Source of the DNA: Lentisphaerota bacterium
Lineage (GTDB): Bacteria > Verrucomicrobiota > Lentisphaeria > Victivallales > Victivallaceae
Reading direction: 5' to 3'
Length of the DNA stretch: 37,426 nucleotides
Assembly: GCA_015061885.1 (NCBI GenBank)
Contig: SUVS01000028.1
Coordinates: forward strand, 1-37,426
Below are positions 25,693-35,900 of this stretch, piece by piece. How positions within the stretch are numbered: position 1 is the first letter of the stretch; every line of letters starts with the position of its first letter. The notes below the pieces were generated by a model, which was not told where the DNA came from, did no database searches, and saw only the letters and a list, made by a program, of their open reading frames with translations. The position numbers and the translations under genes are program-made.

Positions 25693-27213
25693 TTATTTGC
25701 GTTTCATGTGCGGGAAAAGGATCACGTCGCGGATGCTGTCGGCACCGGTCAGCAGAATGACCAGGCGGTCGATACCCACACCCATACCACCGGCAGGGGG
25801 CATACCGTATTCCAACGCGGTCAGGAAGTCTTCGTCGATTTTATCAGCCATAAGTTCGCCGGAAGCCTTGTCGCGTTCAAACTGCTCGGTAAAGCGTTTC
25901 CGCTGTTCGATCGGGTCGTTGAGTTCGGTGTAAGCCGGAGCGATTTCCTGACCATTGATTTCCAGTTCAAAGACATCCACCAAATTGGCATCGTCTTTGC
26001 AAGCTCTGGCCAGCGGCAGCAGTACCGACGGCATCCTCATAACAAAGGTCGGCTGAATGAGGGTGTGTTCGATGAGTTTTTCGTAAACTTCGTTGGTAAC
26101 TTCAAAGTCCGGGGTGGTGTTGTCAACATCCAGACCCAGAGCTTGAGCCCGCTTTACGCGTTCTTCGTAAGTGATGTCGAACCAGTCTTCGCCGCCCTTT
26201 TCACGCACCAGATCGTGATAAGTCACGCGACGCCACGGTTTGCCGAGGTCGATGATCTTGCCCGCACCGTTGTCGATGGTCAAGGTGCCGCAAACCTTCA
26301 TGGCAACGGTTTTGATCATGGATTCAATAAGTTCCATCATCGTTTCGCAGTTGCCGTAGGCCTGATAGAGTTCGAGCATGGTGAATTCGGGGCTGTGGCG
26401 GCGGTCGATACCTTCGTTACGGAAGTTGCGGTTCATTTCAAAAACGCGTTCAAAACCGCCGACCAGCAGACGCTTGAGGTAAAGTTCCGGAGCAATACGC
26501 ATATACATATCCGTACTCAATGCTTCGTAGTAGGTCTTGAACGGTTTGGCACTGGCACCGCCGGGGATCGGCTGCATCATGGGGGTTTCCACTTCCACAA
26601 AGTCGCGTTCGCTCAAGAAGTTACGCACTTCCCGCAAGATGGCAAAGCGTTTGCGGAACACTTCCATGCTGTCGGGATTGGTCATCAGATCCAGATAACG
26701 CTGACGGTAACGCTGTTCCACATTGGTCAGACCGTGGAATTTTTCCGGCAGAGTCCGCAAACTTTTGCAGAGCAATGTGAATTCTTTGACTTTGATTGTA
26801 AGTTCGCCGGTACGGGTGGTGAAAAGGTTGCCTTTTACGCCGATAATATCGCCGATGTCCATTTTCTTGAACAGGGCAAATGCTTCGTCGCCCAGATCGT
26901 TTTTGCCGACAAAGAGCTGCATTCTGCCGGAACTGTCCTGAATATTGGCAAAAATGCTTTTGCCCATCAGACGCATTGCCATGATACGGCCGGCGGCACA
27001 GGCGGGCTGTTCCACTTCGGGAGCGGCGTCGGCATCAAACTTTTCCCGCAAGGCGGCACATTTTTCAGCCCCGTCAAAGCGTTCGCCCCACGGATTGATG
27101 TTCATAGCTTCAAGTTCACGGACTTTTACAGTACGCTGGGCAACGATCTTGTTGTCATTTTCAATGGTGTTGATTTCCTGATCCATATCAGGAGTCTGCG
27201 GCTGTTCGCTCAT
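25693..27213 (-). CDS. lysS: lysyl-tRNA synthetase, class II
   Basis: The 506-residue enzyme has an N-terminal OB-fold anticodon-binding domain (about residues 55-180) and a class II catalytic domain with motif 2 FRNEGIDRRHSPEF and motif 3 GMGVGIDRLVILLTG. It charges tRNA-Lys with lysine. AAAGGA precedes the ATG, and a consensus promoter lies upstream. It leads a likely five-gene operon. Confidence 0.95.
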   Translation of the reverse strand: MSEQPQTPDMDQEINTIENDNKIVAQRTVKVRELEAMNINPWGERFDGAEKCAALREKFDADAAPEVEQPACAAGRIMAMRLMGKSIFANIQDSSGRMQLFVGKNDLGDEAFALFKKMDIGDIIGVKGNLFTTRTGELTIKVKEFTLLCKSLRTLPEKFHGLTNVEQRYRQRYLDLMTNPDSMEVFRKRFAILREVRNFLSERDFVEVETPMMQPIPGGASAKPFKTYYEALSTDMYMRIAPELYLKRLLVGGFERVFEMNRNFRNEGIDRRHSPEFTMLELYQAYGNCETMMELIESMIKTVAMKVCGTLTIDNGAGKIIDLGKPWRRVTYHDLVREKGGEDWFDITYEERVKRAQALGLDVDNTTPDFEVTNEVYEKLIEHTLIQPTFVMRMPSVLLPLARACKDDANLVDVFELEINGQEIAPAYTELNDPIEQRKRFTEQFERDKASGELMADKIDEDFLTALEYGMPPAGGMGVGIDRLVILLTGADSIRDVILFPHMKRK

Positions 27214-27288
27214 AAATTGTTCCTTTCAACAAAAAATATGTATTTATATGCAAAAAATAATTAAATACTGCTAATATTGTGTCCAATT

Positions 27289-27317
27289 AATATAACATCG
27301 TTTCGCAAAACTTGCAA
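27289..27317 (-). promoter_or_regulatory. promoter of the lysS operon
   Basis: On the minus strand TTGCAA (27317-27312) and TATATT (27294-27289) have a 17-base spacer. Confidence 0.75.
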
Positions 27318-27432
27318 TTTCAGAAAATGGAGATATAGTAATAAAGCTGAATTTTTTGGGCAATAATCCCTGGCGGTCAGCAAAAAGGTTGAAAAATCAA
27401 AGCAGATCGTCGGCTTTTTTTGTGCCAAAAAG

Positions 27433-27442
27433 GTCAGCTGAC
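27433..27442. promoter_or_regulatory. palindrome in the hppA upstream region
   Basis: GTCAGCTGAC is a perfect 10-bp palindrome about 80 bases upstream of the predicted hppA -35 box. It may be an operator; nothing else in 27318-27513 was recognised as a gene. Confidence 0.3.
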
Positions 27443-27513
27443 ACGGGTTTGCAATACCTTGACGGGCGTTTCTGGCAAGTTGCGGGATGGACTTTTCTGC
27501 AAATTACAGAGGT

Positions 27514-27541
27514 TTGCCGGGTATTGACCAAAACATATTAT
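27514..27541 (+). promoter_or_regulatory. candidate promoter of hppA
   Basis: TTGCCG (27514-27519) and TATTAT (27536-27541) have a 16-base spacer. The leader would be only about 20 nt and contains AGGAGG. Confidence 0.5.
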
Positions 27542-27566
27542 CAATTTTATTAAGGAGGTCATGAAA

Positions 27567-29945
27567 ATGATCCAAAAGTTGTTCGGTGCCGCTGCTGCGG
27601 CATTGCTGCTTGCTCCGGTTGCCGGTGCGGCTGAAACCTGCGACAAGGCTGTCTGCAAGCTGCAGATACTGTGGCTGGTTGCCCCCATTGCTTCGGTGCT
27701 TGCTCTGATCGTGGCGGTCGTCTTCTACAAGAAGATGATGTCTGCCAATGAAGGTTCCGACAAGATGAAAGAGATCGCCGGTTATGTCCGCGAAGGTGCT
27801 ATGGCATATCTCTTCCGTCAGTACAAGATCGTTGGTTGGGTTTTTGCCGTGTTGTTTGTGCTGTTTGCAGTGCTGGCATACTTCGGTTTGCAGAACCCCT
27901 TTGTGCCGGTGGCATTTCTTACCGGTGGTTTCTTCAGCGGTCTCTGCGGTTATATCGGTATGCGTACTGCTACTGCTGCCAGCAACCGTACCGCCCAGGC
28001 TGCCAGCGAAGGTTTGAACCGCGGCTTGCAGGTAGCTTTCCGCTCCGGTGCCGTTATGGGGCTGGTGGTGGTCGGTCTTGGCTTGCTGGATATCTGCCTG
28101 TGGTATGTTATTCTTGACAAAGTGGTCTTTACTGCAGCAAATATGGCAAGCGGCTTTGAACTCTTCGGTTTGGAACTGGTCAAAGCCGGCTGCACTGTTC
28201 CGGAAAAATATGTTGCAATCACCACCACCATGCTTACCTTTGGTATGGGTGCTTCCACCCAGGCTCTGTTCGCCCGTGTCGGCGGCGGTATCTACACCAA
28301 AGCTGCTGACGTCGGTGCTGACCTGGTCGGTAAAGTCGAAGCCGGTATCCCGGAAGACGACCCCCGCAACCCCGCCACCATTGCTGACAACGTAGGCGAT
28401 AACGTAGGCGACGTTGCCGGTATGGGTGCTGACCTTTACGAAAGCTATTGCGGTTCCATTCTGGCAACCGCCAGCTTGGGTGCTGCTGTGGCAGTCGGTG
28501 CTGCCCAGTGGGATCTGGCAAGTGCTCTTAAACTTATCCTTGCTCCGATGATCGTCGGCGGCTTGGGTACGATTTTCTCCATCTTCGGTATGCTTATGGT
28601 CCGCTGTAAGGAAGGTGCTTCGCAGAAGAACCTGCTCAACAGCCTTTTGACCGGTACTCTCGGCAGCAGCATCCTTATTCTGCTGGCTTTGATCGTTATG
28701 GTCAAACTCAACTTCATCACCTGGGGCTTGTTCGGCTCGGTGGTTGCCGGTCTGCTCTGCGGGGTTATCATCGGTCAGGCTACTGAATACTACACCTCCG
28801 ACGAATACAAACCCACCAAGGGTATTGCTTCGCAGGCAGTCATGGGCCCTGCCACCACCATCATCGACGGTCTGGCTACGGGGATGTACTCCACCGGTAT
28901 CCCGGTGATCACTGTCTGTATTGCCATCTTGTGTGCCTTCGGTTTTGCCGGTGGTTTCGGCGACTTCTCCATGGGACTTTACGGTATCGGTTTTGCCGCT
29001 GTCGGTATGCTCTCAACTCTGGGTATCACCCTTGCTACTGACGCTTACGGCCCGATCGCTGACAACGCCGGCGGTAACGCCGAAATGTCCGGTATGCCCC
29101 ACGAAGTGCGTGAACGCACCGACGCTCTCGACAGCCTCGGCAACACCACTGCCGCTACCGGTAAGGGTTTTGCTATCGGTTCTGCCGCTCTGACCGCCAT
29201 GGCTCTGTTGGCAGCTTACCTCGAAGAAGCCAAACTCGTGCTGATGAAGGGTGTTGATATGACCAGTGCCGCCGGTAAAGAACTGGCCGCCAAGATCAAA
29301 GACATCCCCGGCATGGCTGATTACTTTACTTTGCATCTGATGAACCCCTATCTGATCTGCGGTCTGTTCGTCGGTGGTATGATGGCATTCATCTTCTGCG
29401 CTATGACCATGAAAGCTGTGGGCCGTGCTGCCGGCAGCATGGTCGAAGAAGTCCGCCGCCAATTCCGGGAAATCCCCGGCATTATGGAAGGCAACGCCAA
29501 ACCCGATTATGCCCGCTGCGTGGAAATTTCCACCGCCGGTGCCCAGAAAGAAATGATCGTGCCGAGCTTGCTGGCGATCATCGTGCCGGTTGTTACCGGT
29601 CTGGTGCTGGGTGTGGCTGGTGTTATCGGTCTCTTGGCTGGCGGTCTGGTGGCCGGTTTTATGCTTGCAACACTGCTGAACAACGCCGGTGGTGCCTGGG
29701 ATAACGCCAAGAAATACATCGAAAAGGGTGCTCACGGCGGCAAGAAACTTGCTGACGGCAGCAAAAACCCGGTTCACGGTGCCGCTGTTATCGGCGATAC
29801 CGTCGGCGACCCCTGCAAAGACACTTCCGGTCCCAGCTTGAACATTCTGATCAAACTTATGAGTATGGTCAGCGTGGTCTTTGCTCCGGTAGTTATCAAG
29901 TTTGCTCCGGTCATCCAGGGCTGGCTTGGTCTGGGTCAGCTGTAA
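27567..29945 (+). CDS. hppA: membrane-bound ion-translocating pyrophosphatase, K+-dependent type
   Basis: The product is about 792 residues with some sixteen membrane segments. The PPi-binding region runs from [20 protein letters not shown] (about residue 250) to [20 protein letters not shown], and later come GNAEMSGMP and [14 protein letters not shown]. In [10 protein letters not shown] near residue 530 the position that is Lys in K+-independent enzymes is Ala, so K+ dependence is predicted. H+ versus Na+ specificity was not resolved. The enzyme pumps ions using PPi made by biosynthesis. Two ATGs exist; 27567 is preferred because AGGAGG lies 8 bases away, against 2 bases for 27561. Coding bias is strong (frequent GGT, GCT, CTG), suggesting high expression. 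Confidence 0.92.
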   Translation: MIQKLFGAAAAALLLAPVAGAAETCDKAVCKLQILWLVAPIASVLALIVAVVFYKKMMSANEGSDKMKEIAGYVREGAMAYLFRQYKIVGWVFAVLFVLFAVLAYFGLQNPFVPVAFLTGGFFSGLCGYIGMRTATAASNRTAQAASEGLNRGLQVAFRSGAVMGLVVVGLGLLDICLWYVILDKVVFTAANMASGFELFGLELVKAGCTVPEKYVAITTTMLTFGMGASTQALFARVGGGIYTKAADVGADLVGKVEAGIPEDDPRNPATIADNVGDNVGDVAGMGADLYESYCGSILATASLGAAVAVGAAQWDLASALKLILAPMIVGGLGTIFSIFGMLMVRCKEGASQKNLLNSLLTGTLGSSILILLALIVMVKLNFITWGLFGSVVAGLLCGVIIGQATEYYTSDEYKPTKGIASQAVMGPATTIIDGLATGMYSTGIPVITVCIAILCAFGFAGGFGDFSMGLYGIGFAAVGMLSTLGITLATDAYGPIADNAGGNAEMSGMPHEVRERTDALDSLGNTTAATGKGFAIGSAALTAMALLAAYLEEAKLVLMKGVDMTSAAGKELAAKIKDIPGMADYFTLHLMNPYLICGLFVGGMMAFIFCAMTMKAVGRAAGSMVEEVRRQFREIPGIMEGNAKPDYARCVEISTAGAQKEMIVPSLLAIIVPVVTGLVLGVAGVIGLLAGGLVAGFMLATLLNNAGGAWDNAKKYIEKGAHGGKKLADGSKNPVHGAAVIGDTVGDPCKDTSGPSLNILIKLMSMVSVVFAPVVIKFAPVIQGWLGLGQL

Positions 29946-29973
29946 GCTGAACCCCCTGCTGAAAAGCAAATCA

Positions 29974-30019
29974 AAAAAAGGCTGTTGCAAAAACTCAAAA
30001 TTTTGCAATAGCCTTTTTT
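29974..30019 (+). terminator. terminator of hppA
   Basis: AAAGGCTGTTGCAAAA and TTTTGCAATAGCCTTT form a stem of about 16 bp with one mismatch, followed by a T-run ending at 30019. Confidence 0.9.
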
Positions 30020-30143
30020 CTATTGTTTCCGTTCAATACTATAAAAAATCATCATTTCTTTATCAATACTCAAACATATATTGGCTTTTCCTCAAACGGG
30101 TTGTTTGAGCAATAACTTCCACAATGTTGTTTTTGTGCGGCTT
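30013..30143. repeat. dispersed repeat of about 130 bp, copy 2
   Basis: This is the partner of 22023-22152. It starts in the T-run of the hppA terminator. CTCAAAC and GTTTGAG form a 7-bp hairpin here, while copy 1 keeps the stem with a G-T pair. The stretch 30144-30365 shows no gene. Confidence 0.85.
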
Positions 30144-30365
30144 GTCACGGCGTAATAACATGAATACGGAGGCTGACCGCCCTTATTGCTGTTTGCCGGC
30201 GGCATTTTTGCAACATCCCATTTTTTTATTTCAAGATTTGCCGTTGGCAGAAACTTGATGACCTTGGGGCTTTACTTCAGCATGAACGGGTAAGAATTAT
30301 TTATCCAATAGCGGAGAGAACTGTCAGCGTACATAAAGAAAAAGAGTGTAAAACAAAAGCATTTG

Positions 30366-30434
30366 CCGCAAAAATACAAAACAAAACACCGCAAAAACAC
30401 AAAACAAAACACCGCAAAAACACAAAATAAAAAC
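30366..30434. repeat. three tandem 23-bp A-rich repeats next to a promoter
   Basis: Units are 30366-30388, 30389-30411 and 30412-30434, of the form CCGCAAAAACACAAAACAAA plus ACA, with few changes. The last unit ends one base before the -35 box, so they may act as an UP element. Confidence 0.85.
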
Positions 30435-30462
30435 TTGAAAAAACGCCAAACGGGGCTATATT
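30435..30462 (+). promoter_or_regulatory. promoter of the ATPase gene
   Basis: TTGAAA (30435-30440) and TATATT (30457-30462) have a 16-base spacer. AAGGAG follows at 30472-30477. Confidence 0.75.
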
Positions 30463-30485
30463 ATATCGTAATAAGGAGACTTACT

Positions 30486-31772
30486 ATGAAATACTTACCT
30501 CGAATTGTAGATGCGGAATTGGATTTACGATTGCGTTCTGTAGGAGCAACATTGATTGTCGGCCCCAAGTGGTGCGGAAAAACAACGACTGCTAAACAGC
30601 ACGCAAAAAGTGTGTTGGAAATGCAGAATCCTGACTTACAGGAAGGTTATCTGAAATTAGCTGAAACCAAGCCGTCTCTATTGTTGCATGGCGAAAAGCC
30701 GCGATTGATAGATGAGTGGCAGCTTGCTCCGGTTTTATGGGATGCGGTTCGGGCTTCAGTTGATAATAGTGGAGAAAAAGGACAATATATTCTTACTGGT
30801 TCAGTTGTAAAGGATGACTCACAAACCAAACATACCGGGACAGGTCGAATTTCGCGTCTGGAAATGACTCCGATGACTCTTTGGGAATCGGAAGAATCTT
30901 CAGGAGATATTTCTCTGTTAAAAATGTTCAAGAATCCTGCGGATGAAATAGACGGTATCAGAGGTAAATTGTCCGTAGAAGAATTGATATTTGCCGCCTG
31001 TCGTGGAGGCTGGCCATCGGCATTGAGTGCCAGAGGCGATGATGCAAAGCTCTTTATTGCGACTGATTATGTCAATAATGTTGCTGAAGTTGATATATCA
31101 AAAGTTGACAATGTTGAACGGGATCCGCTGGTAGCATCTCTGCTCTTGAAATCTTACGCCAGAAATATCTCAACGATAGCTAATAAAACCAGTATGCGGA
31201 AAGACATTCTCGCAGTACAGGATATTTCCATGCCTACTGTTGACTCCTATCTTGCGGCGTTAAGAAAACTGTTTGTCATCAGCGATATTCCTGCATGGTG
31301 TCCGGCAATTCGCAGTGCAACAAGTATGCGTGCAACTCCCAAACGCGGAATGTGTGATCCGTCAGTTGCGGTGGCTGCTCTCGGTGCTGATCCGGAATAT
31401 TTTTTGAAAGACTTCAAGACTTTCGGTTTTATTTTTGAAAGTCTGGTCATGCGTGATTTAAAAGCATATTCAATGGCGTTAGGCGGAAACCTTTCCTATT
31501 ATCGCGACCGTTATGGTTTGGAAGCGGATGCCGTGCTTCATTTGAAAGATGGCCGCTATGCCCTGATAGAAATCAAGCTGGGTTCAAAAGAGATTGAAGA
31601 AGGTGTGGAACATCTTCTGAAAATCCGGCAACTTATCCGGGAATATAATAAAACGGAAAAACAATGCCCCCTTGCAGAACCGGATTTATTAATGGTTATC
31701 ACCGGTGGTGAATTGGGATATACGGATGAAAACGGAGTTCATATCATTCCGATTTCTGCTCTGAAACCGTAA
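30486..31772 (+). CDS. AAA/P-loop ATPase with DUF4143-type C-terminus
   Basis: The product is about 428 residues. It has a P-loop GPKWCGKTT near residue 26, a Walker B-like PRLIDEWQLAP near 75, a sensor ILTGSV, and a C-terminal nuclease-like fold region with EADAVLHLKDGRYALIEIKLG. This is the layout of the AAA_14/DUF4143 family, common in gut anaerobes and of uncertain function. The D-EIK pattern recalls PD-(D/E)XK nucleases. AAGGAG and the promoter fix the start at 30486; the frame is open further upstream only through the tandem repeats. Lower GC and different codon use than its neighbours suggest horizontal acquisition. Confidence 0.8.
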   Translation: MKYLPRIVDAELDLRLRSVGATLIVGPKWCGKTTTAKQHAKSVLEMQNPDLQEGYLKLAETKPSLLLHGEKPRLIDEWQLAPVLWDAVRASVDNSGEKGQYILTGSVVKDDSQTKHTGTGRISRLEMTPMTLWESEESSGDISLLKMFKNPADEIDGIRGKLSVEELIFAACRGGWPSALSARGDDAKLFIATDYVNNVAEVDISKVDNVERDPLVASLLLKSYARNISTIANKTSMRKDILAVQDISMPTVDSYLAALRKLFVISDIPAWCPAIRSATSMRATPKRGMCDPSVAVAALGADPEYFLKDFKTFGFIFESLVMRDLKAYSMALGGNLSYYRDRYGLEADAVLHLKDGRYALIEIKLGSKEIEEGVEHLLKIRQLIREYNKTEKQCPLAEPDLLMVITGGELGYTDENGVHIIPISALKP

Positions 31773-31816
31773 TCCGGATACAATGAGTAAAGTTTAAGCA
31801 AAAAGGAGCTGTATTT

Positions 31817-32257
31817 GTGAAAAGTATGTTGTTTAAATTGGTGGTGGTCGGGCGGATAAAAGACCCTCACTATCAGGCAAAAATAAGTGAATTTCTGCAG
31901 CGGCTCAACGCTTTCGGTAAAGTCGAAGTTGTTGAATTGCGTGATGATACAGTGGAAAAGGAATCCGCCGCTATTTTAAAAACACTGGAAAATGAACGCG
32001 GCTGGGTGGTGGTTTTGGATGAACGCGGCGAAAACATAACAAGCGTTGAACTTGCTGAAAAGTTCAACGCTTGCGACCGCAAGATCGTGCTGGTAATCGG
32101 TGGAGCATTCGGCTTTACCGGCGAAGTCCGCAAACGGGCGGACTATCTTCTGGCGTTAAGCAAATTCACTGTAACGCACGAAATGGCAAGATTTTTCCTG
32201 GTCGAACAAATGTACCGGGCATGTACGATCATTGCGGGCAAAAAGTACCACCACTGA
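31817..32257 (+). CDS. rlmH: 23S rRNA (pseudouridine-1915-N3) methyltransferase
   Basis: The 146-residue SPOUT methyltransferase contains VVLDERGEN, IGGAFGFTGEVRKRADYLLALS and a C-terminal EMARFFLVEQMYRACTI, which match RlmH closely, including the trefoil-knot SAM site. It modifies pseudouridine 1915 in 23S rRNA. The start is GTG at 31817, 8 bases after AAGGAG; an ATG at 31826 has poorer spacing. It ends one base before the convergent GNAT gene. Confidence 0.93.
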   Translation: MKSMLFKLVVVGRIKDPHYQAKISEFLQRLNAFGKVEVVELRDDTVEKESAAILKTLENERGWVVVLDERGENITSVELAEKFNACDRKIVLVIGGAFGFTGEVRKRADYLLALSKFTVTHEMARFFLVEQMYRACTIIAGKKYHH

Positions 32258-32258
32258 A

Positions 32259-32948
32259 TCAATTCCGGGGCGGAAAATCGGTGCCTTCAGCCGCTGTCGG
32301 GTGTAGTATGTTTTTGTGCAATGAGGCCAATAACTCGGGCTTGAAGACCTTCTTCAATTCTTCCAATGCCTGCATGGGGCTGTTACGCATGGTACGGTAG
32401 CCCTGTTCATTATCCCAAGCCACTTTTACATGGTCGATGGTGAACGCTTCAAAGCCAAGTTTGTGATACAAATATATTGCGGTATGACTCCAGGTCTGGG
32501 TATGCAAATATACATTGTCAGTCAAACCCAGATCGTTATAAAGTTTCAATGCCTTGATTACCACCGCCTTGCCCAGACCTTTGCCCTGTTCTTCCGGCGA
32601 GCTGGAGATCCATTGCAGCCAGTTGCGACGGTATCCGATGGAACTGTCCATAAACCATGCGGTGGCGGTGGAAACCAGTTTGCCTTGCGGATTTTTTATA
32701 AACATACACTTTTTACAAAGTTCGTCCTGAAACTGGTCAACATACTCCCGCTTGAAGTATTCCAGAGCTTTTTCAACTGAAGCAAATTCGTTTACACTTG
32801 CCTCCAGTTCCGCCCAGGATTTTTCATCGCCGGGGGTGTATAAGCTGAATGTGTAGCCTTCCGGCAACTGCGGTTCGGGGAGAAGAGCGAGCCGTTCGGC
32901 GGGCATCTTCATAATAAAATCAAAGTATTCAAGTGATTTGTCAAGCAT
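32259..32948 (-). CDS. GNAT-family N-acetyltransferase
   Basis: The 229-residue protein has the GNAT acetyl-CoA site SSPEEQGKGLGKAVVIKAL near residue 120 and a following YLHTQTWSHTAIYLYHKLGF strand-turn. The substrate is unknown. It starts 18 bases after the glycoside hydrolase stop, so it probably belongs to the nth-glycosidase operon. Confidence 0.8.
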   Translation of the reverse strand: MLDKSLEYFDFIMKMPAERLALLPEPQLPEGYTFSLYTPGDEKSWAELEASVNEFASVEKALEYFKREYVDQFQDELCKKCMFIKNPQGKLVSTATAWFMDSSIGYRRNWLQWISSSPEEQGKGLGKAVVIKALKLYNDLGLTDNVYLHTQTWSHTAIYLYHKLGFEAFTIDHVKVAWDNEQGYRTMRNSPMQALEELKKVFKPELLASLHKNILHPTAAEGTDFPPRN

Positions 32949-32966
32949 AGTAAATCCTTTCCTCGG

Positions 32967-35900
32967 TTAAAAATAAAATTCGGGCAGAACAAAATCCATA
33001 AGTTTCAGTTTACCACCGTTCCATCTGCGGGTGTAAAGGTTGCCCGCAGGTTGGGTTATGGTCAATTCAAGCGTGTTGTCGGAACTTTTCAGTAAATTTT
33101 CCGGCAGTTCAAAATTACCGTATTGCCAAAGCCGTGGCGGCAGATCAACATTGTTCAAACGCAGGGCAATGGTGTTGCTGCAAGCACTGCATCCCAGTAT
33201 CCGGCTGGCAGATAAACCATTTGCGGGCAAATCAAATGTTGTATTCAATTCAAGCGTACCGAAAAACTCCGGCAAGCCCTGTTGACAGAGATCCCCGGCT
33301 GTGAATTTTTCCGGCAGCGATACCAGTTCGCGTTCACTGTTCAGAGCAAAAGAGCCTGCCAGCGGCACGATATCAAGGAGTTTCATCAACCCTTTGAAAT
33401 GCATATTTATACCGTAGCGGTCGCCGAACCACCGCGAAATCGGGATTTGTACGGTAAAAGTATTTTCGCCGGTTTGACAGTAGTTACTGATATAAACCGC
33501 ACAGTTACTTGCATCAAAAACTTTTTCCGGCACAGCAGTTTGTTTTACGCTTACACCATTTACCGAAAGTTCGGCAAAGTTTTGCGAATCGAAGCGTAAC
33601 CGCAAATCATCCGGCACATTGCCTTTGATGACAAATTTTCCGCGAATAGTCACAAAAGGTGTTGTATCCGGATTAAATGCAACGGGGCAATAACCGTCAG
33701 AGGGTATTGCAATAAATTCTCCATTGAGCAGAAGCTCCAAATCCGGACGCATGGTGTTGACCACTTTGCTGAAATGCCATTCCAACGGGAGAGGGTGCGA
33801 ACAAACGAGCTTGTTCCACGGTGCAAGCTCAAAAGCCGGAAGTTGCTCTTGAATACTTTTGTCAAAAAGAAACGCCAGCGATTGACCGCTTTGCAATACA
33901 AATTTTCCGTCGGCGGGAGCTTGATAGCAAATACCGTCGCCGGGATCAAAAACTGCCCGTGCTTTGCCGAGTTTGGGTGTTGTTGCCAGCGTAAGGGATT
34001 TATCTCTATCGGTGGCGTTATAAAGCCACAAGCCGTACCAGTCGTTATCCTGCCGCAAAAGCGTGATAACTTCATCGGATTTTTCCCCGGAAAGCGTGTA
34101 AAGCACCGGAGAGGCTTTTTCCAGCAAGGCGGCAAGTTGTTCCGGAAAATCATTCTGTTCATACGCTATTCGGCAACTTGCAATATTGTTTAAATCATTG
34201 CAGAAAGAGCCATTTGCACTGTGAACCAATTTTTGCGGAACATCGCCCACTGCTATAACTGTACCGCCGGAAGCGGTGAATTCTGCCAGCTTGGCGGCAA
34301 CATCATCTGCCAGTGTAAGAGCTTGCGGTATAATGATAACTGAAAATTCACTGTTGGGCAGCTTGAGTTTGCCGTTTTCGATTGTTCCCTTAACCAGAAC
34401 TTCTTCAAAGAGAAGTTCAAAATCGCGGTGCAGACGGATCAATGCATCGAGGGTTTTCAAGGTGGCTTCGGCACTGTCGCAACCCGGCGGGAATGGTGTT
34501 TTTTCATTACGCATAGATGTATCAAACGCTATGTCGCTGGCGGCGAATTTAGCGGAAACCGCGTTCAAAACTGCAATTTCAGTTGCCTGATAGCCGCGGG
34601 TGTGGAAATAACTTGAGCGTTCCATATAGTCAGATAATCCACGGTAATACCGCCAATATGGCATGGCACTTTCGGCACAGCAGGCGTATTTCCGGAAATC
34701 TCTCAACGAAAATGCCACTGCCGAGTTCATCATATTCAATCCCATGGAAAAGTGGTAGTCAAAACACCAACGCTGTTGACTTAAAGGTGAATTGAAATTG
34801 CAAATCATGGAGTTTTCCACCAAAGTGCGTTTGGTGTTATTGTAACGGGCGGTTGATGCCGGATGCTTGGTCGAGTATATATAGTTGCGGGCCCAGCCCT
34901 TCACTCCGTCGCCCATAGTTATATTTTCGGTAAAACAGTTTGCCGACTGCAAGATGTCTGTGCCCGGCACTTGCAGATATTGCTGCTGAAAATGCAAATC
35001 TCCGGTGGCGTTTATCATAAGCCGCTGGCATGATGGTTCTTCGGGCCAACCGTGCCCGGTGAGCATCAAATCATTTTCTGCACACCAGTCGCCCAGCTGT
35101 TTGGCAAAAGCCTCGGCAAAACGGTTGCCGGTCAACAGCCAGAAATCGTAGCGGAACTGTTCACAATCCGGTTTCTGATAAAAGAGTTTCCAGTAATTTT
35201 CCGCACAATCGTAATTATAGCGTTCTGCAAAAGCCTCCTCCAGATCCCATGTCCATGGTACGGTATTGGTTTTATCAAGGGCACTCATGGTCGGTTCATC
35301 AAAGAAAAATCCTTTGATGACCGTACCGAAATATTTTTTGAAACGCTTGCGGTATTCTTCATGAATATAACTCATCCAGCACTTGACGGCGGCGGGATTT
35401 AATGTGTCAAGCGTGCCGATCTGATTCCAGGTGCTTTCGGTACCGATATTGTGGAAAAATATACTGTCAACCAGCTTGACTTCCAGAATCGTTACTGTTA
35501 CATCGCAATCAAAGCTGTTGCAGAACCTGCTGCCCGGAGTCAGCGTTTGCGGCGTGTCGCTTTCCGGCGGAAAAAATCCACACCAGCGAACCATATCGCC
35601 GACGGGCAGGGAAAGGCTTTCTCCGGGGGCAAGCGTATGCTCAAAGCGGTTCAGACTCCGCATACGGTATTGCGGATAATCACGCGGCACAATGCCGCCG
35701 GCGGAACCGCTGGGCCAGGAAAGATCATCGTAGATCCAGAACGCCATGTTGCGTTTGGCAAATTCTCCGATCATAAACTCAATGCACTCAAACCACTCTT
35801 CAGAAAGAAAATCCGGTTTTTCCAACCCGTAATTGGCATAAAGGAATACTTCGCGGATATTGCGTTCAAGCATTTCATCGAGCTGGCGGGTGATTTCACT

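Noticed and set aside
25708..27264. 518-codon open frame opposite lysS
   Set aside because: It is fully antisense to a clear lysS, has no ribosome site and a composition (many His, Phe, Gly) typical of mirror frames.
27318..27513. Riboswitch upstream of hppA
   Set aside because: No known aptamer core was seen, and the predicted promoter lies downstream of this stretch.
29013..30008. 331-codon open frame opposite hppA
   Set aside because: Antisense to the conserved pyrophosphatase; the open frame follows from its strong codon bias.
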